DNA of 64,000 bases from Hymenobacter puniceus (lineage in GTDB: Bacteria > Bacteroidota > Bacteroidia > Cytophagales > Hymenobacteraceae). The stretch spans positions 124,001 through 188,000 of the forward strand of contig NZ_JACSCX010000004.1 of NCBI RefSeq assembly GCF_014333525.1, given 5' to 3'. The position numbers and the translations under genes were made by a program. Shown here in pieces: positions 58,732 through 64,000 of this stretch; positions within the stretch are counted from its first letter, which is position 1; each line of letters starts with the position of its first letter. Under the pieces are notes generated by a model. It was not told where the DNA came from and did no database searches. It saw only the letters and a list, made by a program, of their open reading frames with translations.

Positions 58732-60153
58732 CTACTCCTTAGTAAGCGTCTGCGTGCCCGATTGTTTTCCACCAGATACCCGCAGAAAGTACATGCCACG
58801 CGTCAGGGCCGCTATACTGATTGAGTCGCCGGTGCGCACTTTGCTTTTCAGCACTACGCGGCCCGTAGTGTCGAGCACTTCCAGCCGGGCATCATGCAGG
58901 CCGGTTGACAACTCTATTCGCAGCAGGTCTTTAGCGGGCACAGGGTAAGCACTGAATGCCAGGTACCCCGCGCTGTTTTTGGTGCTCAGGGCACTTGCCG
59001 GCGCAAACAGCCACCGGTAAGCCGCCGAAAACTCCCGCTTCCAGAACCATTCGGCGTGCTGCCCGTCGGTACGGGGGTTGAAGCTCAGGTTGGCAACCGG
59101 CACGCCGCCCCGGGCCAGCGAGTCGCGCATGGCCTGCATCAGCGGCACCATGGTCTGGCTTTCGGTGGTGCCGCTCACGAAGTAGAAGCGGGTGTCGGGG
59201 TTGGCCGGGTGCTGGCGCAGGTACTGAAACAGCGGTGCCTGCGCAAACCAGTAGGCCGGCGAGAATACGCCTACCTTGCTGTACACCTGTGGATACTTGA
59301 GGGCGGCGTACGTTGAAATCAGCCCGCCCATGCTGCTGCCAGCGACGCCCGTGTATTCGCGCCCCGTGAGTGTGCGGTAGTTCTGGTCGATATAAGGCTT
59401 GAGCGTCTGCACCATAAAATCCACATACTGGTCGCCCTGGCCGCCGCCGTACTGTGGGTTGTTCCAGGGGGATAGTTCGTTGAGCCGGTCGTTGCCGCCG
59501 TTATCCACGGCCACCACAATGGAGCCAGTAGCGTCCAGGCCTTGCTGCTGCAGCTGGCTCAGGGTTTCATCCACGCTCCATTCCCCCGAAAAGCTGGTGC
59601 AGGCATCAAACACGTTCTGGCCGTCGTGCATATACAGCACGGGGTAGCGCTTGGCAGTTGCCGTCGTGTAATCATTAGGCAGATACACCCACACACGACG
59701 CGTACGGTTCAGCTGCGGCATCTGAAACGAGGTACTGATGACCCGTACGTTGGGCTGAAGCGCCGTGCTTTGGCAACTACCGCCGCCGCTGCCCTGGTCT
59801 TTCCAAGTAGCCACCTGCAGGTCTACGGTGGTGGGGCTGCTGCCAATGGTATAGCGCCGGTTGCCAATATCGTTGAACTGAGCATCTGCTTCTACAGTAG
59901 CCCAGGAACCACGCGTAAACTTAAACTCCACAGTTCCGGTCACGGTAGCTGGCAGGGTCAGTTGATAGGTTCCATCGGGGTTACGGCTGAAGGCCTGGGC
60001 GGCATTGGCCGGGTTCCAGTTATTGACGGTGCCCGCCAAGTACAGGGTGGCGGATGCTGGAGTAGTGGCAGGCACACTGGTCAGGCGCAGGGTGGTTTGA
60101 GCCTGCACAGTTCCGTAGCTTAAGAGTAGTGTTGCGAGAAAAGCGTGTTTCAT
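58732..60153 (-). CDS. Secreted esterase with starch-binding-like domain and T9SS sorting domain
   Basis: 473-residue exported protein. Signal peptide, then a CBM20-like starch-binding domain (about 20-125; YLAGTVNNWNPANAAQAFSRNPDGTYQLTL, EFKFTRGSWATVEAD). The hydrolase domain follows (about 150-395; KRYPVLYMHDGQNVFD, the Ser elbow AGSSMGGLISTYA, His-Ala-Glu in DGQHAEWFW). The C-terminal type IX sorting domain (about 400-473; LAFSAYPVPAKDLLRIEL, GMYFLRVSGGKQSGTQTLTKE) directs secretion to the surface. It is probably a carbohydrate or acyl esterase. Confidence 0.88.
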   Translation of the reverse strand: MKHAFLATLLLSYGTVQAQTTLRLTSVPATTPASATLYLAGTVNNWNPANAAQAFSRNPDGTYQLTLPATVTGTVEFKFTRGSWATVEADAQFNDIGNRRYTIGSSPTTVDLQVATWKDQGSGGGSCQSTALQPNVRVISTSFQMPQLNRTRRVWVYLPNDYTTATAKRYPVLYMHDGQNVFDACTSFSGEWSVDETLSQLQQQGLDATGSIVVAVDNGGNDRLNELSPWNNPQYGGGQGDQYVDFMVQTLKPYIDQNYRTLTGREYTGVAGSSMGGLISTYAALKYPQVYSKVGVFSPAYWFAQAPLFQYLRQHPANPDTRFYFVSGTTESQTMVPLMQAMRDSLARGGVPVANLSFNPRTDGQHAEWFWKREFSAAYRWLFAPASALSTKNSAGYLAFSAYPVPAKDLLRIELSTGLHDARLEVLDTTGRVVLKSKVRTGDSISIAALTRGMYFLRVSGGKQSGTQTLTKE

Positions 60154-61103
60154 AAGGCAATGGCAATGAGTGTTAGCTCACCAAGTGGAGCATGGTATTG
60201 TAAAAAGTAAGCGCTATGGCAGAGTGGCTTCGACCAATCATGGGCCATGATTGTCCGGTATCGGACGTATTTAATACCTGCATTTTTCCGGGAATCTGCT
60301 AGTGGAATCTGCAAACTATGGTCTGCGAAAGCCAAGCAAGTTCAGAAGTATTGGCCAAGGTAAGTAACAGCTTGCTTATCCGCCTTTAGGTTTGGCAACA
60401 CACCAGATAACGCCCTAGGATATATACAAAAATATAGCACGCCGAACCTAAGCTCCACATGCCTGCGAGTGGTACTTGGTTGATTTGTGCTGATCACTCC
60501 AAAAACACCAGCAAAACTCATTTTCGCCTATTAGTCGAGTGCCCTGTTATTCTTGAATGGGCATTTCAGTGAGATAACACCATTTTTCTTATTATTCCCC
60601 TCTGCCTGAAAGGGGGTTATCAACACGCGAGGCAATTATAGATTTGGTTTATGAAGCTACTTGCTATACAACACCAAGTCAATACAGCACCATATCCAAG
60701 CAACAAAGCGTCAGATAGAATGGTCGATTGTTATCGTGCGTCATTGGCCGTAGACTAATGAATCAGCACTTTAGCAGGTGCTTACTCACCCTTCTCAGCG
60801 ACTTGCGTATGGCCTTAAACTTGACAGCGTTTCTGCCGCGCAGTTTTCATCCGCTGTTTTGCAATCATAGTCCAATTATCACTATACCTCTTTGCTCTGC
60901 CTCCGGCGTTGTAAATGTGGACTATCTGCCTTTAACTTGCGAAGTTTTTTAACAGTAATGAGGCAGTTAATCGTCGCTAAAAGTGCCCCGGAAGGCAGTG
61001 CTTACTCACTGTAAAACGGACACTGTAGACGCTGCAATGGTCTCATCAATTCCCACTCCGGAGGCATCCGGGAAAAACCATTTCAACCCCTAATACTTTT
61101 CCC
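60154..61103. other. Long AT-richer gene-free region upstream of SusC-like gene
   Basis: 950 bases with no credible coding frame; short frames at 60150-60335 and 60728-60952 do not look like proteins. The base composition is AT-richer than the flanking genes. It probably holds the SusC gene promoter and an extended untranslated region; no TAnnTTTG was found close to the ATG. Confidence 0.55.
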
Positions 61104-64000
61104 ATGAAACAACCCTACCTGGCGAAACTCTTGTTTCTGCTACTGTTCGTTTGTGCCGGATTTACTGGTGCATTCGCGCAGACTGGTTCCGTGAGTGGCC
61201 GTGTTGTAGACGAAAAGAATGGTGGCCTGCCCGGCGTAACCGTTATCGTTGAAGGCACCACGCTTGGCAACTCCACCAATTCAGATGGTACGTACTCCAT
61301 CCAGAACGTTCCGGCTGGTCCTCGTACGCTGGTTATCTCGTTTGTGGGCTACACCACTGGCCGCATTCCGGTAACGGTAGCGGCAGGCCAGAACACAGCC
61401 GTTGCCAGCACAACACTCAACGAAAACACTACTTTGCTCAACGAAGCGGTAGTAGTAGGCTACGGCACCGTGCGCAAGCAGGACGTAACTGGCTCCGTAA
61501 CGGCAGTTACCTCGCGCGACTTCGTGAAAGGCCAGATTACCACCCCGGAGCAGCTCATCAGCGGTAAGGTAGCTGGTGTGCAGATTACGGGTAGCGGCGG
61601 CGCTCCTGGCGCTGGCAGCACCATTCGCATCCGTGGCGGCTCTTCGCTTAGCGCCACCAATGACCCCCTCATCGTTATCGACGGTGTGCCTGTGAACGGC
61701 GGGGAAGTAAGCGGCACAGGCAACGCCCTGAACCTGATTAACCCTAACGACATTGAGACTTTTACGGTGCTCAAGGACGCTTCGGCCACGGCCATTTATG
61801 GTTCGCGCGCTTCCAACGGCGTTATTATCATCACCACCAAAAAAGGCATCAGCGGCGAGAAAACCCGCGTGAACGTAAGCTCGCAGTTTTCGCTGTCTCA
61901 CAACCCCAAGAAGTTCGACGTACTGTCGGGTGACGAATTCCGGGCATTGGTAAACCAGCAAGGCACGGAAGACCAGAAGGCGCTGCTTGGCACTGCCAAC
62001 ACCGATTGGCAGGATGCTATTTTCCGTACGGCGTATACCCAGGACTACAACGCCAGCGTCACGGGCAGCGTTGGTGCCGTCCCGTACCGCGTATCGCTGG
62101 GCCACCTCAACCAGGATGGCGTTATCAAAACCAACAACTTCAAGCGTAACAGCGTTTCGGTAGGCATTAACCCTACCCTGCTCGACGGCCACCTGCGCGT
62201 GGATGCCAACATCAAAGGCTCTTGGGTAGACAACCGTTTCGTAGAGAATGGCATTATCGGCAATGCGGTGTTCTTCAACCCAACGCAGCCTGTCACGCAG
62301 GCTGGCTCGCCTTTCGACGGCTATTTTGAGTACTACAACACTAGCCCAACCGGCAGCATTACCCGCGTAGGTTTGGCTCCAGCTAACCCTTTGGCTCGCC
62401 TGCAACAGCGCCGTGACCGGAGCACTGTGAAGCGCAGCATCGGTAATCTGGCACTTGACTACAAGCTGCACTTCCTGCCCGACCTGCGTGCAAACGTGAA
62501 CGTTGGCTACGACATCACGCGCAGCAACGGCAACACCTACGTTGCTGGCAATAATGCCGCTTCGGAGTTCAACCCCAACGGCCCGGGTGGTATCGACAAC
62601 CGCTACGCTCAGGACCGCGACAACAAGCTGCTCGAGACCTATCTGAACTATACCAAGGACCTCGGCACGGCTGGCCGTCTGGAGTTGTTGGGTGGTTATT
62701 CCTACCAGGATTTCCTGCGCAATGCCCCATTCTTCTTCGGCCGTCGTCCTAATGGCGACCTGATCAACCCCGCTCAGCTGGAAGCCTTCCCCGATAAGTC
62801 GCAGTATACGCTTATCTCGTACTACGGCCGTTTGAACTACAATTTCAACGACCGGTACCTGTTCACGGCCACGTTGCGTAACGACATTTCGTCGCGCTTC
62901 TCTGAAGAGAATCGTTCGGGTATTTTCCCGGCAGCAGCCTTGGCCTGGCGGATTAAAGGCGAGAACTTCTTGGCCAACTCCACTTTCCTCTCCGACCTGA
63001 AACTGCGTGTAGGCTACGGCATCACCGGCCAGCAGGACATCGGCACCAACGACTATCCTGCTCTGGCCCGCTACATCAATGGCGAAAGCACGGTTTCATA
63101 CCCGGTTGGTGGCGTCTACACCATTCCGGTACGCCGGGCTCCAAGCGACCCGAACATCAAGTGGGAAGAAACCACGACCTACAACGCTGGTCTGGACTAC
63201 GGCTTCGTAGATGGCCGTCTGACGGGTACTGTGGATGTATACCTGCGCAAAACCAAGGATCTGCTCAACGAGATTGAAGTTCCAGCTGGTTCGAATGCTT
63301 CCAACCGTCTGTTCACCAACGTTGGCTCGCTGGAAAACAAAGGTCTGGAACTCGGTCTGGTGGGTGTAGTGGCCCAGTCCACTGATTTCAACTGGAGCCT
63401 GACAGCTAACGCTACCTTCAACCGCAACAAAATCACGAAGCTCACGCTCAACGACAACCCGAATTCTTTGGGCTCACGCGTGGGCGGCATTGGCGGCGGC
63501 ACCGGTTCGGTAATTCAAACCAACTCTATCGGTTTCCCTACCCGTTCGTTCTTCGTGCTTAAGCAGAAGTACGACAGCAACGGTAACATCATTGTACCAA
63601 GCGCAACGGTTACCGACCTGCAGGCCTTTGAAGATCTGGACAACAACGGCGTTATCAACGAGCAGGACTTGTACCGCTACCAGTCGCCAGCGCCTAGAAC
63701 CATTCTGGGTTTGGGCTCGAACATGAGCTACCGCAAAGTGAACTTCGCCTTCACTATGCGCGCCAACCTTGGCAACTATGCCTACAACAACATTGCTTCC
63801 AGCTCTACGCTGGCGACCATCTTCCCGGCGCAGGCTTTCCTGAGCAATACTACCCGCTACTTCCAGCAGACGCAAGCTACTGGCGTAGGTACCAACTACC
63901 GCCTCTCCGACTACTACGTGCAGGACGCTTCGTTCCTACGTATGGACAACATCACGCTGGGATATACCATGGGTGAGGAATCGAACATTAATATCTCGCT
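61104..64000 (+). CDS. SusC/RagA TonB-linked outer membrane protein, 3' end cut by window edge
   Basis: 965 codons are present. The signal peptide ends near AFAQ (26). A carboxypeptidase-regulatory-like domain follows (29-110; GSVSGRVVDEKNGGLPGVTVIVEGT, SFVGYTTG). The TonB box-like VVVGYGTVRKQDVTGSVTAV leads into the plug (ISGKVAGVQITGSGGAPG, IRIRGGSSLSATNDPLIVIDGVP, ASATAIYGSRASNGVIIITTKKG). The long beta-barrel continues. It takes up glycans or peptides with a SusD lipoprotein, which would lie beyond the window. Likely nutrient specific; substrate unknown. Confidence 0.96.
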   Translation, partial: MKQPYLAKLLFLLLFVCAGFTGAFAQTGSVSGRVVDEKNGGLPGVTVIVEGTTLGNSTNSDGTYSIQNVPAGPRTLVISFVGYTTGRIPVTVAAGQNTAVASTTLNENTTLLNEAVVVGYGTVRKQDVTGSVTAVTSRDFVKGQITTPEQLISGKVAGVQITGSGGAPGAGSTIRIRGGSSLSATNDPLIVIDGVPVNGGEVSGTGNALNLINPNDIETFTVLKDASATAIYGSRASNGVIIITTKKGISGEKTRVNVSSQFSLSHNPKKFDVLSGDEFRALVNQQGTEDQKALLGTANTDWQDAIFRTAYTQDYNASVTGSVGAVPYRVSLGHLNQDGVIKTNNFKRNSVSVGINPTLLDGHLRVDANIKGSWVDNRFVENGIIGNAVFFNPTQPVTQAGSPFDGYFEYYNTSPTGSITRVGLAPANPLARLQQRRDRSTVKRSIGNLALDYKLHFLPDLRANVNVGYDITRSNGNTYVAGNNAASEFNPNGPGGIDNRYAQDRDNKLLETYLNYTKDLGTAGRLELLGGYSYQDFLRNAPFFFGRRPNGDLINPAQLEAFPDKSQYTLISYYGRLNYNFNDRYLFTATLRNDISSRFSEENRSGIFPAAALAWRIKGENFLANSTFLSDLKLRVGYGITGQQDIGTNDYPALARYINGESTVSYPVGGVYTIPVRRAPSDPNIKWEETTTYNAGLDYGFVDGRLTGTVDVYLRKTKDLLNEIEVPAGSNASNRLFTNVGSLENKGLELGLVGVVAQSTDFNWSLTANATFNRNKITKLTLNDNPNSLGSRVGGIGGGTGSVIQTNSIGFPTRSFFVLKQKYDSNGNIIVPSATVTDLQAFEDLDNNGVINEQDLYRYQSPAPRTILGLGSNMSYRKVNFAFTMRANLGNYAYNNIASSSTLATIFPAQAFLSNTTRYFQQTQATGVGTNYRLSDYYVQDASFLRMDNITLGYTMGEESNINIS

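Noticed and set aside
60728..60952. Short frame of 74 codons upstream of the SusC-like gene
   Set aside because: Low similarity to protein composition and no supporting context; probably chance.
61281..62471. Long minus-strand frame of about 396 codons within the SusC-like gene
   Set aside because: It is antisense to a clear plus-strand coding region and has no recognisable motif; such frames are common in high-GC DNA.
1..64000. CRISPR arrays, tRNA and rRNA genes
   Set aside because: No array of equal direct repeats with unique spacers was seen; the many repeats are inverted, differ in arm sequence, and are dispersed. No tRNA or rRNA-like sequence was recognised in the gaps by eye.

Overview
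The window looks like chromosomal DNA of a high-GC member of the Bacteroidota, most likely Hymenobacter or a close relative. The evidence is gliding genes (gldA, gldF, gldG, gldC), a SusC/RagA TonB-linked receptor, a C-terminal type IX secretion sorting domain, a bacterial-type pyruvate carboxylase, recurring -7 elements of the Bacteroidota form TAnnTTTG, and few Shine-Dalgarno sites. The genus is an inference. I saw no rRNA, tRNA, CRISPR array, phage or transposase gene.

Layout. 1-6.8 kb (minus): the 5' part of a dGTPase gene, a DUF1361 membrane protein, a 45-residue membrane protein, and an ABC transporter/HlyD/TolC set whose ABC protein lacks most catalytic ATPase residues. 7-12.9 kb (plus): a TPR plus periplasmic-binding protein, hemL, an unknown envelope protein, dcd and a small exported protein. 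12.9-18.7 kb (minus): gldC, dnaN, a small membrane protein, gldG, gldF and gldA. 18.8-32.7 kb is mixed housekeeping: short-chain dehydrogenases, a GIN-domain lipoprotein, mlaE-mlaF, a DinB-like protein, a bifunctional nuclease, etfA/etfB, hydrolases and small lipoproteins. 32.7-37.6 kb (minus): pyruvate carboxylase and an OmpA-family protein. 37.9-44.4 kb (plus): a dehydrogenase, a photolyase, a TetR-type regulator, an ABC1/UbiB kinase, a dienelactone hydrolase and a DUF962/Mpo1-like protein. 44.5-58.7 kb (minus) is an aromatic amino acid block: two aromatic amino acid hydroxylases, a secreted protein, an AraC-type membrane regulator, then the trp operon in the order trpE-G-D-C-F, an NMT1/THI5-like gene, trpB-A and a DAHP synthase. 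58.7-64 kb: a secreted esterase, a 950-base gene-free stretch and the start of a SusC-like receptor.

The most interesting finding is regulation in the aromatic block. Upstream of trpE there is a promoter, a 25-codon leader peptide with three Trp codons in a row, and an intrinsic terminator before the gene, which is classical Trp attenuation. Upstream of one hydroxylase the same layout occurs with a leader rich in Tyr codons (YYY then YY), directly followed by mutually exclusive hairpins. This suggests that phenylalanine-to-tyrosine conversion is switched on by tyrosine starvation. The second hydroxylase also has a promoter, a short leader and a terminator in front of it, but its effector is unclear, and its iron-ligand Glu is replaced by Gln.

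The second theme is palindromic repeats. At least nine kinds of inverted repeat fill the gaps between genes, including most gaps of the trp operon. Some have perfect arms of 30-41 bp. In one family the arms differ between copies but stay complementary within each copy, around a similar core. Elements of one kind are nested inside another at two sites.
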